A stretch of DNA of 6,733 bases from positions 1 to 6,733 of the forward strand of contig JAISOR010000023.1 in assembly GCA_031275535.1 (NCBI GenBank). The letters run 5' to 3'. Shown one piece after another: positions 1 through 6,574 of the stretch (position 1 is its first letter; the number at the start of each line of letters is the position of its first letter). This DNA is from Treponema sp. (GTDB lineage Bacteria; Spirochaetota; Spirochaetia; Treponematales; Breznakiellaceae). The position numbers were made by a program, and so were the translations under genes. Under the pieces are notes generated by a model, which did not search any database, had not been told where the DNA came from, and saw nothing but the letters and a program-made list of their open reading frames with translations.

Positions 1-159
1 AGGGGCTGGCCGGCCCTGGTGGTGGAAATAACGTCCCGGATTCCGGTAAACGTGCTTGACCGGCTGCTCACGGCCTTTTGCGGCTACGCCCTGGCCTGGG
101 GCTTAAAGACCGCCGCCCGGCGGCGGAAGGTACTGGGAGCTTCATTCCGTATACGGTAA
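1..159 (+). CDS. C-terminal fragment of an unidentified, probably membrane protein
   Basis: Frame 1 is open from the first base to a TAA at 157-159, giving the last 52 residues of a gene that starts outside the window. The visible tail has a segment around residues 17-35 (motif PVNVLDRLLTAFCGYALAWG) that looks like an amphipathic or membrane helix. It is followed by a positively charged end (KTAARRRK, then RIR), as expected for a cytoplasmic tail after a last transmembrane helix. The N-x-x-D-R...GY pattern recalls the C-terminal end of some ECF-transporter S components and related integral membrane proteins, but this is only an impression. Codon style matches the neighbouring genes. It converges on the transporter gene, with 24 bp between the two stop codons and no visible terminator between them. 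Coding status is fairly likely; the function is not known. Confidence 0.55.
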   Translation, partial: RGWPALVVEITSRIPVNVLDRLLTAFCGYALAWGLKTAARRRKVLGASFRIR

Positions 160-183
160 TAAGAGTTTACAAGCTGCCAGGAC

Positions 184-1122
184 TCATTTAATCGTATCTC
201 TCTTTGGGGCCCTTTCTACCATGGCCAGGTATATCCCGGAAAGCACCAGCGCCGCGCCGATCCATTGGGCCGGAGTGAGCCTGTCCCCCAAAAAGAAGAA
301 CCCCGCAATAACCGTTACTACGGGAATAAAATTGATAAAGATCGAGGAAACCGAAACTCCCAGGATCTCCAGGGAGCGGGCATAGTACCCATAGCCCAGG
401 GCGGAACAGCAAATTCCCAAAAAGGCAAGGTGGATCAGCAGGGACGGATCCGGCCGGCCCCAGCGGGGAAATTCCAGGACCGCAAAGGGAAGAAACCCGA
501 TAAAGCCAAAAGCCGACTGCCAGAACACGATGTGGGTTCGGGAACACCGGGCAAAGAGAGGCCGGGTAAGAAAACAGTAGGCCACCCAGCTAAGGGCCGC
601 GCCGGCCATATACAGATAACCCAGGATATTCCCGGATATGGAAAAGGAGACCCGGGCTACCAGAATGACCCCGGCCATGGAGATAAGCGCCCCCAGCCAG
701 CGCCGGCCCGTGATACGCCCGGGCCCCGGGGCCGCCGGATCTCCCCCAGGGCGCCGCCGGCTCCGGGAGAACTTTTCCCCAAGCCATTCCGCGGCCATGG
801 TGAGTACCGGTATGGTGGAGACAATGATGGAAGCCTCAGAGGCGCTTACCAGGGCCACCCCGTTGTTTTCACAGAAAAAGTAGAGAGTTACCCCGATAAG
901 GCCCGCCCCCAAAAGGCCGGGAAAGTCCCGGAGTTTTAGTTTCTCTTTTGGAAGGGAGCGCCTTTTAATGAACAAAAGAAAGGCCATCGCCAGGGCAAAA
1001 CGAAGGGCCCCCAATGTCATGGGCGGGAAAACGGATACTACTACTTTTATAGAGATAAAGGAAAAGCCCCAAAATAAAACACAGGCTATGATTGCCAGAA
1101 GCGCCTTATGCCGTTCAGTCAT
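184..1122 (-). CDS. DMT superfamily (EamA-type) inner-membrane transporter
   Basis: A 312-residue integral membrane protein with the classic duplicated EamA layout: about ten hydrophobic helices in two five-helix halves. The first half runs from residue 8 to about 113, opening with an LFWGFSFISIK motif typical of the family's first helix. The second half runs from about 141 to 303 and ends in a GDRLTPAQWIGAALVLSGIYL motif, the family's usual last repeat signature. Family members export or import amino acids, nucleosides, drugs or other small metabolites; the substrate cannot be read from sequence. Between the halves, residues about 119-138 form an Arg/Pro/Gly-rich stretch longer than the usual short linker (see findings). 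The ATG at 1120-1122 suits the first helix, but no convincing Shine-Dalgarno precedes it. A TATTAT or TATAAC box lies only about 6 nt upstream on the minus strand, so the transcript could be nearly leaderless. The gene is divergent from the radical SAM gene. The family call is firm; the role is unknown. Confidence 0.93.
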   Translation of the reverse strand: MTERHKALLAIIACVLFWGFSFISIKVVVSVFPPMTLGALRFALAMAFLLFIKRRSLPKEKLKLRDFPGLLGAGLIGVTLYFFCENNGVALVSASEASIIVSTIPVLTMAAEWLGEKFSRSRRRPGGDPAAPGPGRITGRRWLGALISMAGVILVARVSFSISGNILGYLYMAGAALSWVAYCFLTRPLFARCSRTHIVFWQSAFGFIGFLPFAVLEFPRWGRPDPSLLIHLAFLGICCSALGYGYYARSLEILGVSVSSIFINFIPVVTVIAGFFFLGDRLTPAQWIGAALVLSGIYLAMVERAPKRDTIK

Positions 1123-1139
1123 GAAGTTATAATACCTGT

Positions 1140-1363
1140 TATCCGGGATACATTACAGTAGCTGCACCGGTACGGTGAGAGAATTACTTGGGGTCCGGCC
1201 TGATGCCTTATTCGGAACAGCGGCTTTTACGGGGCCTAAAGAACCCGCTTGCGCGGGGGAGATGCTGCCTTTTTTCATCAACCCGTTATCACGTGTTTTT
1301 CACCGCCACCCCACCAGAGTTTTCTCCACCGTACCGGTGCCTTTCTCCGGGGTATCCCGGATA
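1140..1363. repeat. Fold-back (MITE/BIME-like) inverted repeat element
   Basis: Two matched block pairs lie in inverted order. TATCCGGGATAC at 1140-1151 is the perfect reverse complement of 1352-1363. GCACCGGTACGGTG at 1164-1177 is the perfect reverse complement of 1327-1340. The blocks are separated by 12 nt on the left and 11 nt on the right, so the arms are collinear. Looser similarity continues inward (GAGAA, then ACT, then TGGGGT at 1189-1194 against its complement at 1308-1313, with a small gap). Each block is itself a small dyad (TATCC-G-GGATA; CACCG-GTA-CGGTG). The total span is 224 bp, with no convincing coding potential inside and no clear target-site duplication. It fills most of the transporter's upstream region. 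It could be a non-autonomous mobile element, a REP/BIME-type repeat or a large RNA hairpin. Confidence 0.6.
1239..1258 (+). repeat. Dispersed 20-bp repeat, copy 1
   Basis: AAGAACCCGCTTGCGCGGGG occurs here on the plus strand and again exactly, inverted, at 6484-6503. It contains a 5-bp hairpin (CCCGC/GCGGG) with a 4-nt loop. On the opposite strand the loop reads GCAA, a GNRA-type tetraloop. This copy sits inside the fold-back element. A chance exact 20-mer match between two non-coding gaps of one short window is very unlikely, so it is probably part of a repeat family. Confidence 0.6.
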
Positions 1364-1526
1364 TATGCCAAACATTGCCCGGCCAGTCCTTACACAGGGG
1401 GGAAGAGGCGGCTCCTCGCATAATATGGCTGCCAATCGACAGATTTCCCCGCCCCCTCGCTCCCCGCAAAGCATACACTTTCTTCACTTCCTCCGCCGCC
1501 TTTACTCGCCAGGCCGCCCTCGACAT

Positions 1527-1554
1527 CTTCACTTTTCACTCTTCACTCTTCACT
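1527..1554. repeat. Four tandem heptamers (CTTCACT)
   Basis: There are three exact copies of CTTCACT and one variant, TTTCACT (second position), in an uninterrupted array. A related CTTCACTTCC lies slightly upstream at about 1482. The opposite strand reads AGTGAAG repeats, a type of short heptamer array seen in intergenic regions of several bacterial groups. The array ends 11 bp before the putative -35 box of the radical SAM gene, so copy-number change would alter upstream promoter DNA but not a reading frame. Confidence 0.75.
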
Positions 1555-1565
1555 CCCCACCCTCT

Positions 1566-1593
1566 TTGAAAATTATCCCCCTTGCATTATGAT
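1566..1593 (+). promoter_or_regulatory. Putative sigma70-type promoter of the radical SAM gene
   Basis: TTGAAA (1566-1571) and TATGAT (1588-1593) each match the consensus at five of six positions and are 16 bp apart. Transcription would begin near 1600, leaving a leader of about 40 nt before the ATG at 1642. This fits the chosen start and argues against starts at or before 1582, which would lie within the promoter. Confidence 0.5.
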
Positions 1594-1641
1594 GATCGGA
1601 AGGCGGGGCCGCTCCCCCTGGGGAAAGGGCCCGGAGAAACT

Positions 1642-3381
1642 ATGTATACACATCCCTTAAAAGAACCCTTGCGGATTGTATTGGCGGCGCTCAATTTGGA
1701 AGAAGGACCCGAGGCGGTTCCCCTGGGGGCGGCTTCCGTGGCCTCCGCCTTAAAGGCGGCTTTTCCCGGGGCTGTTTTTTCCCTGGTCGAGGGTTTCGTT
1801 GCCGGAGGCGTGGGGGCGCTGGTAAAAAAGATCAAAAAGGAAGATCCCGGCATAGTTGGGTTTTCCCTCTACAGTTGGAACCGGGCATTGATGATAGGGG
1901 CCGCCGGATCCATAGGCTCTGAAAATCCGGGGCTTTTTCTCTTCTGCGGCGGCCCCGAAGCCGCGGCCCGGCCCGGCGGATTGCACCGGGCCCAGGGCGG
2001 TCCCTTTGACGCGGTGATCCCCGGAGAAGGGGAGGCCGCCGCGATTCGTCTTTTGCGGGAGCATGTCTTTGAAAAGAGAAGCCCCCCGGAGGGGCGGGCC
2101 GGACCGGATATCCCCGGTAAACCGCTCAGCGCGGAACTCGCGGGCCCCGGCGTAGCGGTGGCGGACCCGGCGGGTTCCGGCGTGCCGGCGGTGGAACCGG
2201 AATCGGGCGGCCGCGGGGCCCCCGGTCCGCCTTTGTCCGAATTACCGTCGCCCTGGCTTGACGGGACCCTGAGCGTCAAAGGACGGCAGGGGGTACTTTG
2301 GGAATTAGCCCGGGGCTGTCCCTATGCCTGCGCCTACTGCTATGAATCCAAGGGATACGATAGATCCGGCCCGGAAAAGGGGGTCCGTTATTTTTCTGAA
2401 GAACGGGTCCGGGAGGAACTCCGGCTCTTTGTCAAAGAACGGGTCCCCTATGTTTTTGCCTTGGACCCGACCTTCAATATCGATAACCCCCGGGCCCTGC
2501 GGATCCTGGATATGATAAGCCGGGAAACCCACAAGGGGCCGAAGCTCCCGGAGAATCACCGGGCCCGGGGAAAATCCTGCCGGCCTGCCCCCGCGCCGGA
2601 TACCCACTGGCACTTTGAAGTCCGGGCGGAACTCCTTACCAGGGAACAGGCCCGGCGCTTTGCCGCCCTGGGGGCGTCTCTCCAGATCGGGCTTCAGACC
2701 GCGGACCCCCGGGTCTCCGCCCTGGCAGGCCGGAGCCTTGACAGGGGGCTCTTTGCCTCCCGGATACAGATGCTCAACCGGGAGGGGGTGTCCTTCGGCC
2801 TGGATCTGATCTACGGCCTCCCCGGCGACACCCTGGCCGGATACCGGAAGAGCCTCGATTTTGCCCTCTCCCTCTATCCTAATAACCTGGACATGTTCCG
2901 CCTCTCGGTCCTTCCGGGGACCCGGTTTGCGGAACAGGCGGAGGAACTCAGGCTTACGGCGGATCCCGAGGCGCCCTACGAGGTGCGGGCCGCGGGGGAT
3001 TTTTCCGGGGCGGATATGGATAGGGCGGAACGTTTATCCGGTGCGGCGGACCTTTTCTATAACCGGGGGAGGGCGGTGGCCTGGTTTAATCAGATCCTCT
3101 ATCCCCTGGGATTAAAGCCCGCAGCCTTCCTGGACGGATTTGCGGATTACCTGGATGAAGCCGGAGTTCCAGACTGGGATAAAAAAGGCCCCCCCCAGGC
3201 CGTTTTGAGGGACGGCTCCCTGGTTATCGAAAAACTGCAATTAGCCTATTTGGGGCTTAGGTATAAAAGGGGGAAAAAGGAAGCCCTCCTTCCGGCGGTC
3301 CGGGACCTGGTCCGGTATCACGGCGATTGGAACCGGGCCAGGGCGGGAGAGACCGGGGATGGGGGAAGGGCCCTGCCCTGA
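1642..3381 (+). CDS. Radical SAM protein with N-terminal B12-binding-like domain
   Basis: A 579-residue protein. Residues about 10-143 form a Rossmann-like domain of the kind that precedes the radical SAM core in B12-type radical SAM enzymes (GFSLYSWN near 73-80, GGPE at 103-106, DAVIPGEGE at 123-131). No DxHxxG cobalamin-ligand motif is visible, so B12 binding is uncertain. The radical SAM core runs from about 215 to 430. Its [4Fe-4S] motif CPYACAYC has C226, C230 and C233. Later strand motifs are FALDPTFNIDNPRA (272-285), HFEVRAELL (324-332), LQIGLQTADP (347-356) and LIYGLPGDT (389-397). The C-terminal region from about 440 (PEAPYEV...) is typical of anaerobes' uncharacterised B12/radical SAM proteins. 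The ATG at 1642 is preceded by GGAG with 5-nt spacing and lies downstream of a good promoter; an upstream in-frame TTG at 1582 is rejected. Two Pro/Gly/Ala-rich insertions (about 144-197 and 295-321) interrupt the conserved parts. The reaction is unknown. The stop lies 9 bp from the convergent operon's stop. Confidence 0.9.
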   Translation: MYTHPLKEPLRIVLAALNLEEGPEAVPLGAASVASALKAAFPGAVFSLVEGFVAGGVGALVKKIKKEDPGIVGFSLYSWNRALMIGAAGSIGSENPGLFLFCGGPEAAARPGGLHRAQGGPFDAVIPGEGEAAAIRLLREHVFEKRSPPEGRAGPDIPGKPLSAELAGPGVAVADPAGSGVPAVEPESGGRGAPGPPLSELPSPWLDGTLSVKGRQGVLWELARGCPYACAYCYESKGYDRSGPEKGVRYFSEERVREELRLFVKERVPYVFALDPTFNIDNPRALRILDMISRETHKGPKLPENHRARGKSCRPAPAPDTHWHFEVRAELLTREQARRFAALGASLQIGLQTADPRVSALAGRSLDRGLFASRIQMLNREGVSFGLDLIYGLPGDTLAGYRKSLDFALSLYPNNLDMFRLSVLPGTRFAEQAEELRLTADPEAPYEVRAAGDFSGADMDRAERLSGAADLFYNRGRAVAWFNQILYPLGLKPAAFLDGFADYLDEAGVPDWDKKGPPQAVLRDGSLVIEKLQLAYLGLRYKRGKKEALLPAVRDLVRYHGDWNRARAGETGDGGRALP

Positions 3382-3390
3382 GGGGCCCCG

Positions 3391-3735
3391 CTATAAATTC
3401 CGGGTCGCCACAACGGGGATCCCGGTATCGCACACATTTTCTACTATCACCTGTCCGATGGAAACCGGGGAGTCGAGTTCCACCTGTTTAAGCCGCTCCA
3501 GGACTTGAAACATCAGGCCCTTAGGGATGGGGGCCGCGGTTTTTACCGGGCACCGGCGGTACCGGGCGCCGCGGATGGCTACGGTGGAGGTCAGGACCCT
3601 GGTGGGGTTGCTCAGTTCCGCCCGGCCATAGGCTTCGCCCCGGGAACAGCCATGACCGGTAACGGTATATCCCTGCTGTTCATCCACTAACAGATGACAG
3701 CCCCTGGGACAAACGATACAGATAAGTTCTGTCAT
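3391..3735 (-). CDS. DUF1667 family small cysteine (probable Fe-S) protein
   Basis: A 114-residue protein matching the DUF1667 (COG3862) pattern. The N-terminal CIVCPRGCHL gives C6, C9 and C13, followed by GHGC (C30). The middle has NPTRVLTSTV, then CPVKT and IPKG, and the end has VENV...VVATR. The C-x2-C-x3-C...C arrangement resembles the N-terminal [4Fe-4S] module of molybdopterin oxidoreductases, so cluster binding is a reasonable inference. Additional cysteines are C62 and one near residue 101. In many Firmicutes, Thermotogae and spirochaetes this protein is encoded just after a GlpA-like dehydrogenase and an NAD/FAD oxidoreductase, as here. The ATG at 3733-3735 overlaps the previous gene's TGA in an ATGA junction, with GGAGGA about 6 nt upstream. 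An in-frame ATG at 3762 lies inside the preceding gene and lacks such a signal. It is the last gene of the operon, and no terminator is visible after it. Confidence 0.9.
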   Translation of the reverse strand: MTELICIVCPRGCHLLVDEQQGYTVTGHGCSRGEAYGRAELSNPTRVLTSTVAIRGARYRRCPVKTAAPIPKGLMFQVLERLKQVELDSPVSIGQVIVENVCDTGIPVVATRNL

Positions 3736-4991
3736 CTTTCTTCCTCCTCTGCGGTAATACATAGTTCCTTTTGAAGCCCCCCGAGTAGTTCCCGCTTAAG
3801 GCTGATCCGTTCCATTTCTCCCGGCGCCATATACAGCCGGTGAAACGCGGCGATGGGTTTTTCTTCCGACCATACCCGTATTACGCTTTTTTGAAAGATC
3901 TTTTTTACCCGGAAAGAAATGGTTAGTTCCGGCTCCGTTCCGCCGGATTGGATGACCTGGGGTACCGTATAACTTACCCCGGCGCCGCTGAGGACCGCCA
4001 GCCCGGCGCTTTCCCGGGGGAGGGAACGTTTTACATATCCGGCGGCGGCTGTTCCCGCCCGTTCCCCTTCGGCGCTGACAAAGTCCACCAGGTCATGGAC
4101 ATGGACCACGTTTCCGCAGGCAAAAATGCCGGGGACGGAGGTCTCCATGGTATCGTATACCACCGCTCCGCCGGTCCGGGGATCTATGCGTATGCCCGCC
4201 CGGCGGCTGAGTTCGTTTTCGGGGATGAGCCCCACCGACAGCAGTATGGTATCGCAGTCGAAGCTCATCTCTGTTCCCTGAACAGGGATGCGGTTTTCAT
4301 CAACCTGGGAAACAACCACCTGTTCTACCCGCCGCCGGCCTTTTATTTCCGTGATGGTATGGGAAAGATAGAGGGGAATATTATAATCATGCAGGCACTG
4401 GACGATGTTCCGGTTAAGTCCCCCGGAATAGGGCAGGATCTCAACGCAGGCGGATACCTCCGCCCCTTCCAGGACCATCCGCCGGGCCATGATAAGGCCA
4501 ATATCGCCGCTGCCCAGGATCACCGCCTTTTTCCCCACCATAAAGCCTTCCATGTTGATGTATCGCTGGGCGGTGCCGGCGGTAAAGATCCCCGCAGGAC
4601 GGCTGCCGGGAATAGCGATGGCCCCCCGGGTGCGTTCCCGGCAGCCCATGGCCAGGATGACGCTTTCGGCTTCCAGTATCCGGTAACCTTCTGCTTTGCT
4701 TACCATGTGGACCCTTCGATCCGCCCCTACATCCAGTACCATGGTATCCGTTTTGTATTCGATGGTGGTCCCCCGCAGTTGCCCGATAAAACAGGCGGCA
4801 TATTCGGGGCCGGTTAATTCCTTTTTAAAATAATGGAGGCCAAAACCATTGTGTATACACTGATTGAGGATACCCCCCAGTTCTTTATCCCGTTCTACGA
4901 TAAGGATCTTCCGCAGCCCCTCCCGGTATGCTCCCAGGGCCGCCCCAAGACCCGCGGGGCCGCCGCCGGCAATTATCAATTCATACCGCAT
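3732..4991 (-). CDS. NAD/FAD-dependent oxidoreductase, GlpO/GlpA partner
   Basis: A 419-residue two-dinucleotide-fold flavoprotein (COG0446-like). An N-terminal FAD fold carries GGGPAGLGAA at 9-18. A QCIHNGFGL motif follows at 44-52 and MGCRERTRG at 115-123, both characteristic of the subfamily that accompanies GlpA-type dehydrogenases. A second fold carries GSGDIG at 160-165 for NAD(H). The FAD-closing segment GIFACGNVVHVHDLVDFVSA spans about 288-307. There is no disulphide-type CxxC redox pair, so a thioredoxin-reductase-like mechanism is not indicated. Its likely role is to move electrons between the FAD/[2Fe-2S] dehydrogenase encoded upstream and NAD or another carrier; the direction is not known. 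The ATG at 4989-4991 is preceded by AGAGG within the end of the upstream gene, with an 11-bp overlap (4981-4991). It overlaps the DUF1667 gene by 4 bp, so all three should be translationally coupled. Confidence 0.92.
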   Translation of the reverse strand: MRYELIIAGGGPAGLGAALGAYREGLRKILIVERDKELGGILNQCIHNGFGLHYFKKELTGPEYAACFIGQLRGTTIEYKTDTMVLDVGADRRVHMVSKAEGYRILEAESVILAMGCRERTRGAIAIPGSRPAGIFTAGTAQRYINMEGFMVGKKAVILGSGDIGLIMARRMVLEGAEVSACVEILPYSGGLNRNIVQCLHDYNIPLYLSHTITEIKGRRRVEQVVVSQVDENRIPVQGTEMSFDCDTILLSVGLIPENELSRRAGIRIDPRTGGAVVYDTMETSVPGIFACGNVVHVHDLVDFVSAEGERAGTAAAGYVKRSLPRESAGLAVLSGAGVSYTVPQVIQSGGTEPELTISFRVKKIFQKSVIRVWSEEKPIAAFHRLYMAPGEMERISLKRELLGGLQKELCITAEEEER

Positions 4992-6447
4992 AGGATACCT
5001 CTTCTTTTACCCTGCCGGGGCTCCCGGTTTTACCGGTCAAAATAAAGGTGCCCCTTGTATCTTGCGTTATTTCGGCGGGGTCCACATTAAAATGATCCGC
5101 CAGCAGCTCCATGATCCGGGGGCCGCAAAAACCGCCCTGACAACGGCCCATGCCGGGATTGCACCGCCGTTTTACCGCGTCTAAGGTCCGGGGCGGAATC
5201 GGAGCGCCCAGGGCGTCCAGGACTTCTCCTTCGGTCACCGTTTCACAGCGGCAGAGGACCTGCCCATAGGCGGGATTGCTTTTTATCAGCGCCGCCTTTT
5301 CCCCGGGGGATAGTTCGGCAAAGCGGACCCGCCGGCGGGTATCGATGAATGTCTCTTTCGGTTCCCCGCCCAGGCCCCGGCCCCGGAGCAGCTCCAGGGC
5401 TAAAAGCGCTATTGCCGGAGCCGCCGAAAGTCCGGGGGATTTTATCCCCGCAAGATCAAAGAAACCCGGAGCGCCCTGGGCTTCCCGGACAATAAAGTCC
5501 TTTTCGTCCGCCACGGCCCGGATGCCGGAAAAATTTCGTATCCCGGCCTGGAGCTTTAAGCCGGGCAGGGATCGGCGGGCCGCCGCTGCCACCTCCGCCA
5601 GCCCTTTGGCGGTGGTGGCGGTATCCTCTTTATCCTGGGGATCTTCGCTGTTAGGACCAACCAGCAGGTTCCCATGGACCGTGGGGGCCGCCAGAATCCC
5701 CTTGCCTGTTACGGAGGGACATTGAAAGATTATATGATTAACCTGGTCCCCTTCGCTCTTGTCCAGGATATAATATTCCCCCCGTTTGGGAAGAATGGTA
5801 AATGCCGGGGGAGCGGCCATGTTATGAATCCGGTCGCTATGGACCCCCGCGGCGTTGATAATGAACCTGGTTTCAAAGACCCCCTGATCGGTCGTTATCC
5901 GCCAATGGGGTCCCGCGGGGCTGATGGTTTTAACTTCGTTGTTAAGGTACAGTTCCACCCCATTTCGCAGGGCGGTCTCGATCAGGGCCAGGGCATATTC
6001 CCAGGGGCTTACAATCATGGCTTCCGGTGCAAGCAGCGCGCCGCATACCTTGCCGCTCAGATTCGGTTCCAGGGTACGGACCTGGGGCCCTGTTAATAGC
6101 TCCATGGCAGGCACGCCGTTGCGGATTCCCCGGTCATATAATTGACGGAGATGCCGCTGATCCTCATCAGAAAAAGCAAGCACCAGGGAACCGCATTGCC
6201 GGTGGGGTACATCCAGTTTTTTGCAGAGTTCCGCCGCCAGGCGGCGGCCCTCCACATTCGACCTTGCCATTAAGGTTCCCGGCTCAGGATCGTATCCCGC
6301 ATGGATAATGGCGCTATTAGCCTTGGTAACGCCGGCGGCTACATCGTTTTCCTTGTCCAGGACCGCTATAGAAAGACGGTACTTCGATAATTCATAAGCC
6401 GCCGCCGCCCCGACAATTCCACACCCGATGATTACCACATCTAACAC
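4981..6447 (-). CDS. FAD-dependent dehydrogenase with BFD-like [2Fe-2S] domain (GlpA/GlpO-like)
   Basis: A 488-residue protein. A DAO-type FAD oxidoreductase domain covers about 1-370, with the dinucleotide motif VVIIGCGIVGAAAAYELSK at 4-22 (glycines 8, 10, 13). It is followed by NSAIIHAGYD, a motif of the GlpA/L-2-hydroxyglutarate-oxidase group, and IINAAGVHSD. The C-terminal BFD-like [2Fe-2S] domain (about 385-455) has C399 and C401 (LCRCETV) and C436 and C441 (GMGRCQGGFC). An extra C429 occupies a place where E. coli GlpA, as I recall it, has no cysteine. Family members oxidise sn-glycerol-3-phosphate to dihydroxyacetone phosphate or act on similar hydroxy acids; the substrate here is not proven and no glycerol kinase or facilitator is visible. 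The GTG at 6445-6447 is chosen because GGAGG (6453-6457) precedes it by 5 nt and the protein then begins right at the FAD fold. A longer in-frame ATG at 6561 lies inside a terminator stem and is rejected. It is the first gene of the operon. Confidence 0.92.
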   Translation of the reverse strand: MLDVVIIGCGIVGAAAAYELSKYRLSIAVLDKENDVAAGVTKANSAIIHAGYDPEPGTLMARSNVEGRRLAAELCKKLDVPHRQCGSLVLAFSDEDQRHLRQLYDRGIRNGVPAMELLTGPQVRTLEPNLSGKVCGALLAPEAMIVSPWEYALALIETALRNGVELYLNNEVKTISPAGPHWRITTDQGVFETRFIINAAGVHSDRIHNMAAPPAFTILPKRGEYYILDKSEGDQVNHIIFQCPSVTGKGILAAPTVHGNLLVGPNSEDPQDKEDTATTAKGLAEVAAAARRSLPGLKLQAGIRNFSGIRAVADEKDFIVREAQGAPGFFDLAGIKSPGLSAAPAIALLALELLRGRGLGGEPKETFIDTRRRVRFAELSPGEKAALIKSNPAYGQVLCRCETVTEGEVLDALGAPIPPRTLDAVKRRCNPGMGRCQGGFCGPRIMELLADHFNVDPAEITQDTRGTFILTGKTGSPGRVKEEVSYAV

Positions 6448-6452
6448 AAGGG

Positions 6453-6457
6453 CCTCC
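6453..6457 (-). promoter_or_regulatory. Shine-Dalgarno that fixes the GTG start of the dehydrogenase
   Basis: GGAGG on the minus strand lies 5 nt before the GTG at 6445-6447. It is the strongest ribosome site in the gap, and it puts translation start about 80 nt after the leader terminator. Confidence 0.8.
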
Positions 6458-6483
6458 AAATTAACCGCCCCGCCGCAGAGCCT

Positions 6484-6503
6484 CCCCGCGCAAGCGGGTT
6501 CTT
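6484..6503 (-). repeat. Dispersed 20-bp repeat, copy 2
   Basis: On the minus strand this reads AAGAACCCGCTTGCGCGGGG, identical to 1239-1258. It lies in the 5' untranslated region between the leader terminator and the first operon gene, next to one arm of the 13-bp inverted repeat. Confidence 0.6.
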
Positions 6504-6526
6504 GGGAATTAAACCAGCCCGCGAAT

Positions 6527-6574
6527 AAAAAAAAGAGCACAACAAAATACCCTTCCGGCATTTTGCTGTGCTCT
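6527..6574 (-). terminator. Strong intrinsic terminator inside the operon leader (attenuator)
   Basis: In the minus-strand RNA, 6574-6557 pairs with 6551-6534 over 18 bp (16 Watson-Crick, 2 G-U) around a 5-nt loop. The stem is directly followed by eight U residues (6534-6527, the first also closing the stem). The plus strand has no T-run after the stem, so the terminator acts only on minus-strand transcription. It sits between the promoter and the GTG of the first gene, so operon expression needs readthrough or antitermination. Confidence 0.88.

Noticed and set aside
265..939. 224-residue plus-strand open frame over the transporter
   Set aside because: It is an antisense shadow of the DMT transporter with low-complexity, charged sequence and no ribosome site of note.
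1175..1592. Several overlapping open frames of 60-134 residues in the 1123-1641 gap
   Set aside because: They run through the inverted repeat and the heptamer array, have no conserved motif, and overlap each other in different frames and strands.
1582..1641. N-terminal extension of the radical SAM protein from a TTG
   Set aside because: It overlaps the putative -10 box and lacks a Shine-Dalgarno; the ATG at 1642 has GGAG nearby and begins close to the conserved domain.
3365..3392. GGGCCC...GGGGCCC pairing at the convergent stops as a bidirectional terminator
   Set aside because: The stem is imperfect, lies partly in coding sequence and has no T-run on either strand.
3948..4817. 289-residue open frame on the plus strand
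   Set aside because: It lies wholly antisense to the NAD/FAD oxidoreductase, whose motifs are clear. Its predicted protein has no family features and arises from GC-rich codon bias.
6550..6562. GCCGGAAGG in the terminator hairpin resembling the SRP RNA GGAA loop
   Set aside because: The flanking SRP RNA consensus is missing and the hairpin is a simple terminator followed by U residues.
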